This document shows positions 35,985-48,400 of a stretch of 64,000 nucleotides of DNA, piece after piece. The stretch spans positions 33,300,027 through 33,364,026 of the forward strand of contig CM057156.1 of NCBI GenBank assembly GCA_029962745.1. Reading direction: 5' to 3'. A program made the translations under genes and the position numbers. The notes under the pieces are model-generated. The model searched no databases. It was not told the DNA's origin and saw only the letters and a list, made by a program, of their open reading frames with translations. Source of the DNA: Echinometra lucunter (Eukaryota > Echinodermata > Echinoidea > Camarodonta > Echinometridae). How positions within the stretch are numbered: the first letter of the stretch is position 1; each line of letters begins with the position of its first letter.

Positions 35985-38900
35985 GTAAGGCTATGGTTTT
36001 AAGATGTTTTTGTTTTTCAAGTGAAAAAAAAATTCTGTTGTCATGTCATGATTGATGTCATTCAGTACATTTAAAATCATGAAGGGATAAATAGTTTTGT
36101 TGTTGTTATTATTTGTCACATTTTCACATATGGTTTAAAGATTCAAGCAGTCTATTCCCTTATTTCAAAAGCTAGAGATTTTGAAAAATACAACCTCATC
36201 CCATGTCAGAAAATATAGAGAACCCCTTTCTGCAAGTGCAGTGACTGAGTACCGAGTACTGAGGAAGCTTTCAGAAGAGTAGGAAGGGGTGCCAAATTGA
36301 GCTTAAATAAAAAACTCCTAGTCCCTTGGGGATACAGGATTTATCTACACAGCTCATATTTCATTGGGTTGCATGCAATAGTAAAGGGCATAGTGGAATA
36401 TAATACTCCATTTCCTTTATAAAAGATCTCTGCACGATCTCATTTGAGATTCACTCATGTACATTGTTTATTGCGTCATTCTTCAGGTCCTTGAGCGCAG
36501 CAGAAAGGGAATGTAATGTCATGAGCACCAATTAACATGGTTTTAAATATAGCAGTAGATGTTACTTATCTGATAGAGGTATTTCATGTGTATATGTAAA
36601 CTCAGCAAGATGTTTTTTTTTAATGGCGTCATAGTCAAATCTCTTTTACTTCATAATAGCAACGTTTGTCTTCAGGAAAAATACATTTCATGAAAGTTGT
36701 TTATAATGCTTAAACTGATAAAGAGTCGTCATGTCTAGAGACGTTAGATAATAATGTGTTATGCGCTATACAAGAATAGATTATTATTATTATTGTTATT
36801 TTGATAGTGCTCAGGTAAAAACCAGTAAATGAGGTTAATGATTTTGGTCAGAAGTGGAACTGAGAAGGGCATTTGAAAGACTTATAGCGAACAGTGGTTT
36901 TGAAGGAAGAAGGTTGATCACAGACACAAGCTGACACTACATTGCCAACCAGTGAGGGGCTTCCTGTCCGCTCCTAATTACTAATCAGACACTCAATGTG
37001 TGGAAGTGAGCCCCCACGGACTGATATGACAACCAAGATATCAAAAAGGATTCCACCTGTGTGATATACACTCACACAGAAACAGATCTTCACCCTCATC
37101 CCACACCCACACACGAACACCTACACACTGTCAATATAGTGATAGAAGGTCAGTATAGGGGCTGTCCTTTACCTATAAGTCAACAGAGTTAAAGACCATT
37201 TACATACTCTCATACCCACACCCACACACTCAGTGCAAGGATGCATAGCCGAAAAGGGGCCACCAGTCATTAATAAGTTGAAAAAATTTAAATACCATAA
37301 TGCACACACCCACGTCAAAACACTTGGTCATTCACTGTTATGGTACAGACCTTGGGCCATCTTGCATAAAAAGTTTTGATTAAATGCAACTCAGGAATTT
37401 TATTTTCAACCAATCAGGATTGAGAAAAGGGACCTGAATTGATTTCTTTGAGTTGCCTTTATTCATAACTTTCTATGCAAGAGGGTCCAGAAAAGGGGCT
37501 AGCATTCACTAATTAATCTGTAGCTTTCAAAGCCATCTACGTAATGGCATGAGTCATATTTTATATATCTTGTAAAGTACATAATTTTGCTTCTCCAGCA
37601 CACTCCTTTGATAACCTCAGGCAAGACATCTATATAAAAAGGTTTTGACAGTTATAAATTCATGTGAATAGCTTCGTCATTGAAGTACTGCTAGTTTACA
37701 GCATAGGCCCAGGACTTGTATTTCACAGGCCAAGGCAGTGAGGCCTTTCAGTGTCCATGCAGAGTGACCTGCAAGTGATTTCCAGAATCTGAAAGGGCTC
37801 TGATATGAGAAAAGAATGATTCATTCTTCTTATTAACAAGTCCAGGGTTGTATACTGGTTGATGCTTCCTGGTCATGGCTGGGAGATAGAGAAACAATTG
37901 CTGAAGCAAAGAAAGATTTGCTATTCTCTTTCCCACCTCCAAATCATACATATCCTGTGATAATAAGACTACTATCTTATAATCTTGAAATACCTCAACC
38001 CCTTCCTCCGATCATAACCTCTCATTTGCAGGTGCAATTAATGATTGCAAAAAGACATGCTGGCTATAGCATTGGTAGTTTCTGTCATCTTTCCAAGTAA
38101 TAGATGAATTTTCCTATTATATAGTATTTGAGTCCTTTTTTTAGAATGTAATTTTGAGGGGGAGTTTTTTCATTGTGTGGTACAAACTTCATAATTTTTG
38201 GCAACAGATCTTGAATCAGTGGGCATTCACTGCAAACATGCTTGGCAAAGTTTATATTTTTAATGAAGTTTAATGAGGAATCAATGACTGTTGATTGACC
38301 TTTAATCATGTTTTTAACCTTTTCAGAGTGAGAAAATAATGACCATTTCCTGATTTACGCTTTTTGCGCTGTCCAGAGCTCTAAATAGATATTTGCTTAC
38401 AATGAAAACATTGTATAACAACATTTCTAGGCACAACTACTTACGATATATATTTCAATTTTCTGGGACTAAAATGCGAGAACTCTTGCAGTGCCACTGA
38501 TTTCATAGACTGCACTGTTTTTTTCCATAGTTCATTTTCAATTTCAAGAAGGACAAGATTTTTTTTTTCTTATCCAAAAATACATTTATAAAATTGATCA
38601 TTACAGTAAGGGCATTTTATTTTTGGTATGGTAGTGAAGGAGTTATGCCCTTTCAACAATTTTTTCCCGTTATATTATGTGAACTCAAATTTGATTTTTT
38701 TTGTGGCAAGGATGTATGATACCTATCGTGATGCACTTTTTGACTATGCTCCAGCATTTTAAGGGGATGAATGCCATCAAATGTGCATTAAAGCTGAAAA
38801 AGAAAAAAAAGAGCTGGAGATAATGTATACATTTAGGCCCTTCCAAATGATATTGATAGTCCTCAGATAGTAACCAACCAAATTACCTTCATGGACTCTC

Positions 38901-41680
38901 CTCCAATCCTCCTTCATACCCCTCCATCCTGTATCTTCTTTCTCTTATTACCACTCTGTTCCCAATCCCAAGTTTCCAGAACTCGGGGCTGACAATTAGC
39001 AGTCATTGATGAATCATAGGCCTATCGTCGTGCCGGTATGTGTTGTGGCTTAACTCATACAAATTGAGTTTTCTTCCTGTATACGAACATTGGTCAGTTT
39101 TCTCCCGTGAGCTGCCAGTTCACTAATTTCTTTTGGGGACTGTAGTAGGACTCTTTCATTAGGATGTGACTCTTTGGAACTCTCTGGATGATTACTTGGA
39201 AATAAGTTTACAATCACACATTTATTTATGGATATAGCACTATCAATATATAAGTGGTAAGCATAACAGTTTCTATAAGTTTTTTTTAAATTAACTGAAA
39301 TATTTATATTTCTTTTGGAAATATCGCACATAGTGGTAGGAAATTCCTACATGTATGTGATTGATGTACTAGAAATTAACAGTAGGGCTTGTTCATTGAT
39401 TGTCTTGAATTGTGAATTCTCTATTTTAGAACTTTGAACAGCAGGTATTTCAAAGGAGATCTTGTTTTAATGATTTTTATTAAGCTCAGGAGAATTATGA
39501 ATCTCTGAACTGATGTTTACAGTAGGAGCTTATTTTACTTGGGGATATTTTCAGCGGTGTTTTTGAGTTAAGTACCATCGGTTAAAAGAAAAGGTAATCA
39601 AGCTCACAAATCTGTTTTATCCAGGAGAAAAACAGACCATATTCTCAGTTCTCTGTCTGTTTATTGGCACATGAAAATTTTCTGTATTTTTTTTTCTATT
39701 TTGTGTTCATATTAATTTGTATTTCCCATACAAGTTTTGTCTACAGTTTGTATGCTCTGACAGACTTCATTATTTTTAGATAAAAAAAAGAAAACCTACA
39801 TGAAAAACCTACCTATTGGTTTATTTCTGTTTTGTCATAGAGTTCCCCACCACGTGCATACAAGGTTTGAAATTGATGTTACATATAGGACAAGTTCCTT
39901 TTTGGTATCATAAGACATTGTACTGGAGCTTGTGTAATCAAAAGCCAGTGTTGTAATTCCAGTTCTTATCTCCATGCATCGCCTGTCTTCGCATCTTGGT
40001 CCTTCCTTCTACCAATTTATATTATACCCACATATATCCCTTTCCTCTCATATCCCTCTCTACGGGATTGGAACCCCTGACCCTATGGGCCAGTGCATTT
40101 ATCTTATTTCCTGAGGGTCCAGCGAAGAGTAAAGAAGTTGGTTCTTATGTCGGAGAGGACACCCAGGGGGCTCCTGTGATCCTTGTTTCCTCCCAGACGT
40201 AGCTCTAATTGAATCGAGTTAGTTTTAATTAGTCTGGACACACTCGGCTCTGGACTTCAGCCCAGCTTCTGTTCAGCATGCAAGCAGACTCATGGCCCCG
40301 GGCTTTAAGAACAATTGAAAGTCTAGAAATCTTTTGCAGGTCACAAATTCTCTTTTGAAGTCACAAATCTGGTGAAAAGTTATCATCTGGAGAATCTTGT
40401 CTGTTTGGCTGATTGACACGTCATATCGCTGTCATTGGCACATGGCCAGTAAGAGTTTTATGTAACAGATGTAGTTTACAGGTGTTTGTAAACATGTATG
40501 TAAGTGAAGGAAGGGGGGGGGGGGAGGGGGGGGGGGTCACTTTTCTGACCTGCAAGGAAATACAGTGTCTGTGTTTTGGATACTAAATTGTGACCAGAAT
40601 ACATAGCAATAAGTAGATATGATATATAAGTGATGTAAATGAATGAATATGTTTGGTGTAATTTTATATCTGTTTATATCTGTATATATGATTAATGAAA
40701 CTAATCTTGTTACTATATAAACTGTATAATGAAATATATTCAAACATCTCACCATTTTGCTCATAGAAGAGGTTTTGAAAAGTTTTTTTTTTTGGACTGC
40801 ATTTTTAGGGTTTTTCAACAAAACAACAAAAGAGCTAAAACAAAACTTTTATAAACAGTTCAAGTCCTTGTCAGCAGTAAACATAATAATGAAAAGAAAA
40901 AAAAATGATGCTTTTGAGCTTCACATCCAGGTTAACAGTGTTGATCATTGGTTAGAAATTTAATAATCATATTAAATTATCCTCTCCAGTCCTATATATT
41001 ATATCTTATGTGCTGAATTTCCAGTGCATGGTCACCAGGCTTAGGTTGTAATTATCACCTTTAATTATCAATAGGACAGGAGAATGAGATATATCCTCTT
41101 CATGTTGTAACAAGGAGAATAAGGAAAATAATCTCTTGAAATGTTGCTTTGGAACACTTTAACTTAGCATTTTAGCTTTTATTTGACCTGAACTAGGACT
41201 GTCGTTTATTTATTCTTTCATTGAAGGAACATGAAATTTCAAAAATGTAAATATGTTGCAGTTTCAAATTAACAATGTTATTTCAGACTGGATTTTTTGT
41301 CGTAAAAAATGATTGGTTGTCAAAAAATGAGCCAAAGTTACAGCGATTGTTCAGTTCAGTATATGAAAAGTAGAGTAATTATATCATGCATTGTCAGGAA
41401 AAAAACATTTCATTTGCTATAGAGGTCAGTGATATAAGAGGTCATGACAAATATTAGAATGACATCAACATTTCTGATATTACTAGAATAGATACTGTAC
41501 TGTCTGGAAAAAAAAAACCCCCAAAACTTCCCATTTTGTATAAAGGTGAGGAATCTAAGAAGCCATAAAAATTAGATTGTTAACTTACATCATCACTTCT
41601 GATATGAACTGAGTACTAGTTGGATTCTCTATGTGACTTACTACAATTATCTTTCTGGTTTTTAGGATTGTACAAACATT
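35985..41680. other. Intron 5, first part: no gene, repeats only
   Basis: AT-rich intron. A stretch at 36740-36800 reads gttatgcgctatacaagaat then tattattattattgttatt, the kind of simple tail found on SINE/LINE 3' ends in marine invertebrates. A MITE is annotated at 37366. An interrupted G run lies at 40513-40536. The stretch 40020-40330 is less AT-rich, without an exon I can support. Confidence 0.5.
37366..37486. mobile_element. Small MITE with near-perfect inverted ends
   Basis: ggccatcttgcataaaaagt at the left pairs with aactttctatgcaagagggtcc at the right (14 of 15 in the core). Further inside, gattaaatgcaactcagg pairs loosely with gagttgcctttattc. A related half element (tctgcataaaaatttacgattaaa-like) lies at about 49268. 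Non-coding. Confidence 0.55.
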
Positions 41681-42406
41681 TTTATGCCTCCGCCCACCGT
41701 AGGTGGTTGCCGGAGGCATTATGTTTTCGGGTCGTCCGTCCGTCCGTCCGTCCCGTTTTCGTTCTCGCGATAACTTAAGAACCGTTTGACAGATCAACTT
41801 CAAACTTGGCTCGTGTATGCATATGGGAGGGACAATGATCTGATTAGATTTTGGAGTCTCAAGGTCAAAGGTCAAGGTCATAGAGGTAATAAAACACATA
41901 AAAATGGCTCGTTCTCGCGATAACTTAAGAACCATTTGACAGATCAACCTCAAACTTGGCACAGGTATGCATATGGAAGGGACAATGATCTGATTAGATT
42001 TTGGGGTCTCAAGGTCAAAGGTCAAGGTCATAGAGGTAATAAAACACATAAAAATGGCTCGTTCTCGCGATAACTTAAGAACCATTTGACAGATCAACCT
42101 CAAACTTGGCACAGGTATGCATATGGGAGGGACAATGATCTGATTAGATTTTGGGGTCTCAAGGTCAAAGGTCAGAGGTCATAGAGGTCAGTATGTACAT
42201 AGAAATGGTTCGTTCATATGATAACTCAGTAATCATTTGACGGTTCAACAAACTTGGCTCATGTATGCATATGGAAAGGGCATTGCTCTCATTAGATTTG
42301 GGGGTCACAAGGTCAGAGGTCAAGGTCAAAGATGTCATTGTATAAATGAAAATAAATCAACATGAAGTGCCATTTATTTCTGATTTGGTAATGGCGGAGG
42401 CATAAA
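41681..42406. mobile_element. Non-autonomous transposon with 14-bp TIRs and four 150-bp internal units
   Basis: The ends tttatgcctccgcc (41681-41694) and ggcggaggcataaa (42393-42406) are exact inverted copies. After a gtccgtccgtccgtcc run come units that start near 41764, 41914 and 42064 (spacing exactly 150) plus a diverged fourth near 42209. Each holds ctcgcgataacttaagaacc, gacagatcaac and a block of AGGTCA repeats. The minus-strand open frame reading repeated LSRERAIFMCFITSMTLTFD exists because 150 is divisible by three; it is not a gene. Confidence 0.85.
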
Positions 42407-42604
42407 GTTCGACTACGCGTGGTCGAAGATTCATCTAGTTGATATTTAATATCAGTTATTGATAGTTGTTGGTAGTGTGCAGGTAATTGGAATTATGTTT
42501 ATTTGATGAGTTTTTTATTAAGTATCAAAGTATGATAATTTTTAAATGTTTCTTTCATTCTCCCTTTCTCTGTTTCTTTGTCCATCTCCCTTTACTTCAT
42601 GTAG

Positions 42605-42752
42605 AAACAAAATGAGGGGTTTGGGTTAGGCGGAGAGGAGAGTGCCTTGCGAGAGGACAGCGCCGACTTGGCCACTTTAGCCTCCTCCAAGAGCTCCCAC
42701 ATCACACCAGTTGTCAGGAGACAGAAGAAAAATAGCCTCTCCACGGAACAAA
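42605..42752 (+). CDS. Exon 6: Ser-rich linker
   Basis: Acceptor ctccctttacttcatgtag and donor GAACAAA/gtaaat, 148 nt, phase 0 in and phase 1 out. It encodes KQNEGFGLGGEESALREDSA, a Leu/Ala/Ser stretch (LATLASSKSS) and a basic Ser segment (VVRRQKKNSLSTEQ). GC content is far above the flanks. It lies about 200 nt downstream of the TTTATGCCTCCGCC-ended transposon. No domain is recognised. Confidence 0.75.
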
Positions 42753-44737
42753 GTAAATAATACAAAATATATTGATGTTTCATCATATGTAATCATATAA
42801 ACTGCATTGATACATGTTCTTCATCATGTTAAGTAAATAAGTCCAACATTCGTATTTTAGGCTGCTGGTTCGCCGAACATGAGTGGAGGTCGGAAGCATT
42901 AGTTGTTCATTTTCAATGCAGCAAGAGTTAAAAAAACTTTGGAATTTCTTGTGTTTCCAGCATCTGGGGAACAGTTGGCGACATGGATGACGAATGCTTG
43001 GAGCCTAAAATTTGAATGTTGAACTTTGCCCTTTTTTTCGAAATATCCATCGTCTGCAAATCAGTTGCATGGCCCCACAAAAGGCCTTTATGAATTAAAA
43101 GTAAATCATAGGTATAAACTGTTGGTATTTCCTCATTTTATCGTTATTTATTTGCCCATGTAAAAAAAAAAAAATCATACTCAACTCTGGTAGTTTTGAA
43201 AAGCTGAGTTAAAACCATCATGAATAAAATACATATCTTGGTAAAGAAGGAAGGGAATTTTGTCATACAGGGGGTGTTCCGTAGAGCTGTTCGTAAGTTA
43301 TGCACGACTTTAAGCACGACTGGAACATGTTCTTGGGTGCTAATCAGATTCTCAATCATTTACATGTAGCAAAAGAACATATCACCAGTCGTGCGTAAAA
43401 TCGTGCGTAACTTACGAACAGCTTTACGAAACACCCCCCAGTTCATTTTTTTGCCATGGATGACTGAGCACCAGGTTCGTGAGAAGTTTTTTAACATCAT
43501 GTCATAACAAGCTGAAAGAGAAATTGGCTTCCTTTGGTTGGCCTTTGTTTGAGCTTATGAAATGCATAAAATGAGAAAAAGCATTCATAATGAACAAACA
43601 TGTCTTTCCTATTGTTCATCATACTCGAACATTGTACGCATCGTCCTTGATAGCACTCTGAACATGTAGACCATTGGAATGAGTGAGTCATTTAAAGAAG
43701 AAGTTTGGATGTTATAAAATCTTCACATTATTTTTCTTCTTATAGGATGGCATCTTGTATAAGTTATTTAGTTATCAATTCCACTTAAAAGTTTGAACTT
43801 TTTTATGATGAAATAGGTTGAACGATTTTGTCTATGATAGTGGTTTTAATGACAGCAAAAGCAAAAAATGTTAACGAGAGGAGGTATGATAGCACCAGCA
43901 GTCCAATCAATGAAGTAGCGAACACTTTGAAAACTCTAGAGGATTTATGAAGGCATTTTTCAAAAAGAACAATGAAAGTACATTGGAAAGAATGGAAGCA
44001 GACAAGTAATGATGTTTAGTAGTCTGTAAAATTAAAACATTAAAATCCACTTTTAAAATTGAGTTTTCAATTTGGTTTGATTGTAAAAAAAGATAACTAA
44101 CCACATGATATTGTTCATTTTGCCTTGAATTGTTTCCTCATTTTGTACAGATTTATCTGAATTTTTAACTTCTTGAAGGAGAGACCTCAGAAATGTTAAT
44201 TTTCTGAGAGATTCAATCATACTTAAATAATTTTCATTGCGGTTGCTAAAATTGTGCAAAAACTGATGCACGTTTGAAAAATAGACATACGATCATATCT
44301 TGTACATATAACTGGCACACCAATAGTTTTGCAAGCCTTTCCTGTATGGGGTATGAGTCAGAGGGACAAAACGAAAGGAAGAATCCGTCTGAGTGGATGA
44401 AAGAACTTCAAAACAATGTGAGAAATTCCTAATAAAGAGGGGGTAAAGTTATACCCTGCGATAGCCAGATGAATTCAATTTTCAGTGGTGTGATATTTGT
44501 AGATAACAGGTGGGGTATATGAAGAGGGTAAACAAGAATGAAGGGTGAAAATCTTGCTAGGCCAGACCAATAAACAGAAACTAGGAGTAGAGGTTGACTT
44601 TGGTTCCTAGCACAGGATGCGTTGCAAGTTGTGTCATGTGATCATGGAGACATTGTTGCAGGATCTAGCTCAATGTGCCAATGCACGTACATCTCTTTTT
44701 TCGAATAACAGTGGATTTTTTCTTTGTTGTATCACAG
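42753..44737. other. Intron 6: one MITE, no gene
   Basis: AT-rich intron. The MITE at 43270-43439 is annotated separately; the rest shows no splice-bounded open frame. Confidence 0.5.
43270..43439. mobile_element. MITE with long inverted ends (GGGGTGTT type)
   Basis: The left part gggggtgttccgtagagctg, ttcgtaagttatgcacgac pairs with gtgcgtaacttacgaacagc, tttacgaaacacccccc on the right. Ends of the same type occur at 47111, 51601 and 55817. About 170 bp, no coding capacity. Confidence 0.7.
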
Positions 44738-44774
44738 GGCAGCACCGAAGTGCGTCTATGTACGACACAAGACT
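44738..44774 (+). CDS. Exon 7: 37-nt exon
   Basis: Acceptor ttctttgttgtatcacag and a strong donor ACT/gtaagt. Phase 1 in gives R-QHRSASMYDTR-L and phase 2 out. RSASM is a basic Ser motif. It is the first of four consecutive exons sharing phase 2 at their junctions, so everything between it and exon 10 can be included or skipped without breaking the frame. Confidence 0.7.
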
Positions 44775-46249
44775 GTAAGTATACATACCACCCTCCTATG
44801 TCTCTCTCACTCTATGCTATTACTGCTAGCCTCTAAGAGCAAAGGTAGTCATGGGTTCCATATATCTGGTGCTTGGTAAACACATTGGGAGAACATTGAG
44901 GATAAAAGAGATCATGCTTGAGCCTTGTACACATGCAACAGCTTTCCATCAAACCTGAAAATTTGCATGCACGATACCTCAGGGATATTTTGCGAGGGTT
45001 TGAGATTTGTGGAAGTTCACAGACCAATTGAATCACTACCTCTAATGGTCGAAATTCACAAAAGTTTCTTGCTGTGGAACTGGTCACATGAGCATTTCAT
45101 GGGAGTTTGAAGATTGTAATAAGTATGCAGTATGTATGTATATTAATGTTGTTAAGGTGATGCTTCATATCTTTCTCCTCATTTCTATTGGGCTTCCTGC
45201 AAAATGTGAGAAAGCACTTCTTTGGGGCTTCCTACCCCTACCTCACAGTAACCAATGATTAATTCACAGGGCTCTCTAGTTGTCTGTAGATTCTCTTTTT
45301 CTCATCAATGAATGACTTTCTATGATGAGTGGGAAAATCTATGTGAAGAAGTTCATGGTCTGCCCCCACCCCCCTCCCCCAAAAATAAGTAATGAAAAAA
45401 TAATCAGTCTTTAAATTTATAACTTTCATTTACTTCTGATCTAAGAGACTAATTCACAGTAAACTCATTTGCTTGCCAAATTCATGATGATGCTTGGACA
45501 TGTATAGCTTCTTTACAACTTTCATGCATGAAGTCAGACTATCCATGATATGCATGATCATCCTACAACCATGTTCCAAGAAAAAAAAAAATCATATTTC
45601 TTATGATATAACCTGTAACTTTGTTTCTGGTTGTTTCATGTTTCAATTAACTATTTGTGATTAAAGTGTACATTGCTTTTGCTACCTATCCTAAACTCTC
45701 TCTAGTTCTTTATACTATTCTACTCTATCTCATCAAGGTTCTACACTCTTCTACACTGCTTCATTAACCCATAGCAGTACAGTGTCTCCTTTCTGAGATT
45801 ATTTTGCAATATCTCTTAATCCAGAATTACATATGAGCAGAAATAACAAAATTCAATGAAAAAATTTTAAGTTCACTTTTAATGCAGGATGTTGTGGTGT
45901 TCCTGAATAAGAGCGATTTATTTGCTAGTAATCATCAAACTCTTTAAATTGACAATGCAGTGTGAAATACATTATCACTGCTTTCATGTGCAAATTGGTG
46001 GTTTTCCTGTGAAATTGTACAATTTTCATTGCCATTGTTTAATGTTGCAAACATTTTTATTTTTTCATGTTCTCTTGGGGTGGAAAATAAAAAAAGTGGT
46101 GCTAATTTGAAGAAAGAAAGCTGATTAACTCAAAGCTTAAAAAAAAACCCTGTACTACTATGGGATATTCCATGATTCTATTCTACACCTTCTCTCAATA
46201 ATTTTATTCCAATATTCTATCCTGTGGTGTCTATCCTGCATGCCAATAG
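44775..46249. other. Intron 7: no gene seen
   Basis: AT-rich. The section from about 45772 (ttaacccatagcagtacagt) resembles the section from about 9458 (ttaacccatagcaatacaga), so a dispersed repeat is likely, but its limits are unclear. Confidence 0.4.
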
Positions 46250-46378
46250 TTCTGAACTCCTCCGCATAGGATTAGGGGGTTTAATAGAAGAAGATGAAGA
46301 TGATGATGATGGAGACAAAGATGATGATGAGGAGGATGAGGAGGAGGAGGAAGAGGAAGAGGAAGAAGAGGATGAGGG
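46250..46378 (+). CDS. Exon 8: almost pure Asp/Glu cassette exon (phase 2-2)
   Basis: The first AG after the pyrimidine-rich stretch ending gtctatcctgcatgccaatag opens a 129-nt exon; the donor is GAGG/gtaaat. Phase 2 on both sides and a length divisible by three. It begins SELLRIGLGGLIEEDEDDDD and continues with about 25 Asp/Glu residues encoded by mixed GAT/GAG/GAA codons. The short hydrophobic lead-in before the acidic run looks genuinely coding. A second acceptor, cctccgcatag at 46266, gives phase 1 and would fit exon 6 directly, skipping exon 7. Acidic tracts of this type are disordered; no function can be assigned. Confidence 0.55.
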
Positions 46379-47110
46379 GTAAATTTCTCATACCACCTCA
46401 TTGTGTGTTGATTACTAACACATAAGGATAGATTTAGTCAACTAACTTACAATTTATCATATCTGCACATGCCCATGGTTTGAAACTGCAGTGAATATTC
46501 ACAAGGGTAGTGGCACAAGAAATGACTTACCTTAATTTTTAGTTTGGCAGCTTTTCCTCTTTTATACTTCTTTTCTCTATGAATATGTTTTATGGAAAAG
46601 TCTTTATACTTCCAGTTTAAGCACAGATGAAAAATCTCATGAACCTGTACAACAGTCACCAAGTACTCTTGACATTTGTTGTTTTTTTCTTGGAAGCACT
46701 TCCTTAAAGTTCAGGTGGTTTGAAAAGGATTTGGAAATATTGCAACATTTCAGAAAGAGGAATGACTTTATAGAGGAGAAAAATTTGCAGTCCCAAGCTC
46801 TTTTTTACTTTTGTTATGAAAATAGGTCTTAAAGCCACATCCGTTATTGATTTAGTTTTAACGACATAATGTTCCTTCAGGGATTGATAGTTGATTTTGT
46901 GAAGAGCTAATTATGAAAAACATGGTGAATTGATATTGAAATTTTGCTTTATGTGCCTTGTAGATTTTATCTAGGATTCTTGAATAAAAGAGTTTGTTTA
47001 TGGGCTTGTCATGTGTGATGGTTTGAAGAGATAGTGAAATGGTAAATAAATGGCAAAAATGAGAATTGAAATTTAGGCTCTTGAAAGTATGAGGTTATGT
47101 TCATCTTCTG

Positions 47111-47400
47111 GAGGGTGTTTCATAAAGCTGTTTGTAAAGTTTTGAATGACTTTACGAACGACTTGAATATGAAGTACCAAATGGGATGCCCAAAGTTTTT
47201 CCTGATGCTTTAACGAAATGTGACATCATTTACCATAATCTCAATTAAATTGCGGCAAAAAATGTACTTCTCAATAAAAATGTTCATGAACAATAGCAAT
47301 GTTAATCTATGTCTACATATTTTATCTTTCGCTGATGCGATTTGTAATGTTAGAGCAACTTATTTAGCTTGCCATATTCAAGTCATTCGTAGCTCTATGT
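47111..47400. mobile_element. MITE of the TTTCATAAAGCTGTTxGTAAAG family, copy 1
   Basis: Begins gagggtgtttcataaagctg and continues tttgtaaagttttgaatgac; the stretch aaatgggatgcccaaagttt, ttcctga matches the reverse complement of 51830-51850 in the second copy. The right end (catattcaagtcattcgtag) is diverged, so the boundary is approximate. Confidence 0.55.
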
Positions 47401-47754
47401 TTCCTTCTTTTTCTGTTGTGTGAATGAAAGAAAGTTTTGTTCAAGTTGTAGAAGCTACATTGTGAATATGTTTTATCAAAATGTCACCAGTAGTCTAGCT
47501 TTAAAACTAATAAAACCTCAACTTGGAGTTTGTATAATGCTTTCTAACCCACTGAGTTTTTTAGGTCAAATTGCCAGTCTGGACTATATAGACTAGGTGC
47601 ATTCAGTTTCCAAATAATGTAGTTTTAATGCATATAGCCTTAACATTCCAGTATTTCATGTAAATAGCAGTAGTTTAGCATAGCTTAACAATAAATGGTC
47701 TGAAAAGAACAGACTAAAGTAAATGTAGTTTAGGCTTTTTCTGATATTCAGCAG

Positions 47755-48013
47755 CAAACCCCTGTGGCAAACCTCTGCATTTTTTTTCTGTTAGTGTTCA
47801 CAAATTGCACGGTAAACTATGTCACTTATGATACTGAGATGTGTCATCAGTCTCTAGTAAAAGAAAATTTTGCCAAAAGATGTGGAGATAAACTCATCAT
47901 GGTTAGCTTTAACTGCATAAGAATTTGATTGATCCACACATTTAGCCACTTCACATACCATTCATTTACATGTTAAAAAAGAAATGCTAAGGTTTACCTG
48001 CAGGGGTTTGCCG
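47755..48013. mobile_element. Repeat with CAGCAAACCCCTG ends, copy 1
   Basis: Left end gcagcaaacccctgtggcaa and right end acctgcaggggtttgccg are inverted. The interior (gtcacttatgatactgagat, gtaaaagaaaattttgccaa, gagataaactcatcatgg) recurs in the same orientation at 55168-55350 and inverted at 54135-54290. This marks a small transposon family with three members in 8 kb. Confidence 0.55.
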
Positions 48014-48250
48014 TTTCATTTGTGAACGAGCCTTGAAGAGCCAGAGGGGGTTTAACTTTATGGTTAAATGATGAAGATATCCTTCTGATGCTAAGCAAAT
48101 AAAATATCACATTCTCTTGCTAACACTGCTTTCTTTTGCTAACATTGTTTTCTGTGCTAACTTTGCTTTCTGTGCACCTCCCCCCCCCCACTACCTAACC
48201 CTTCCCTCTCCCCCCCCCCCCCTTCCCAAATTCTGCTTGCTGTGATGAAG

Positions 48251-48400
48251 GCACAAAGGAGAACCAAGAAAATCTTCTCTTGGGGTACAAGTAGTAGGAG
48301 TCAAACCTCTTATAGATCCTGTTAGACCTCGGGTAGATCCTCTTAGGCAGATTGATTTCTTCAGAATATTTGATTTTGAAGAAGAAGATGAGGAGGACTT
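48251..48400 (+). CDS. Exon 9: cassette exon ending in an acidic cluster (phase 2-2)
   Basis: A long C/T tract (48171-48232) leads to the first AG at 48249-48250; the donor GACTT/gtaagt is near-perfect. The 150-nt exon starts HKGEPRKSSLGVQVVGVKPL, continues through a basic/Pro segment (IDPVRPRVDPLRQ) and ends IDFFRIFDFEEEDEEDL. Phase 2 on both sides. Other AGs inside (48296, 48318, 48339) open the same frame but in phase 1, so the 5' limit is less sure than the 3' limit. The FFRIFDFEEEDEED end resembles a short acidic-hydrophobic motif; its role is unknown. Confidence 0.5.

Larger units (their letters stand above)
46379..48250. other. Intron 8: two transposon-like elements and a pyrimidine tract
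   Basis: Contains a MITE at about 47111-47400 and an inverted-ended repeat at 47755-48013, annotated separately, and a C/T-rich tract with two long C runs (48179-48222) that forms the exon 9 acceptor region. Confidence 0.5.

Noticed and set aside
41585..42112. Minus-strand 175-codon open frame
   Set aside because: Produced by 150-bp transposon units whose length is divisible by three; a repeat artefact.
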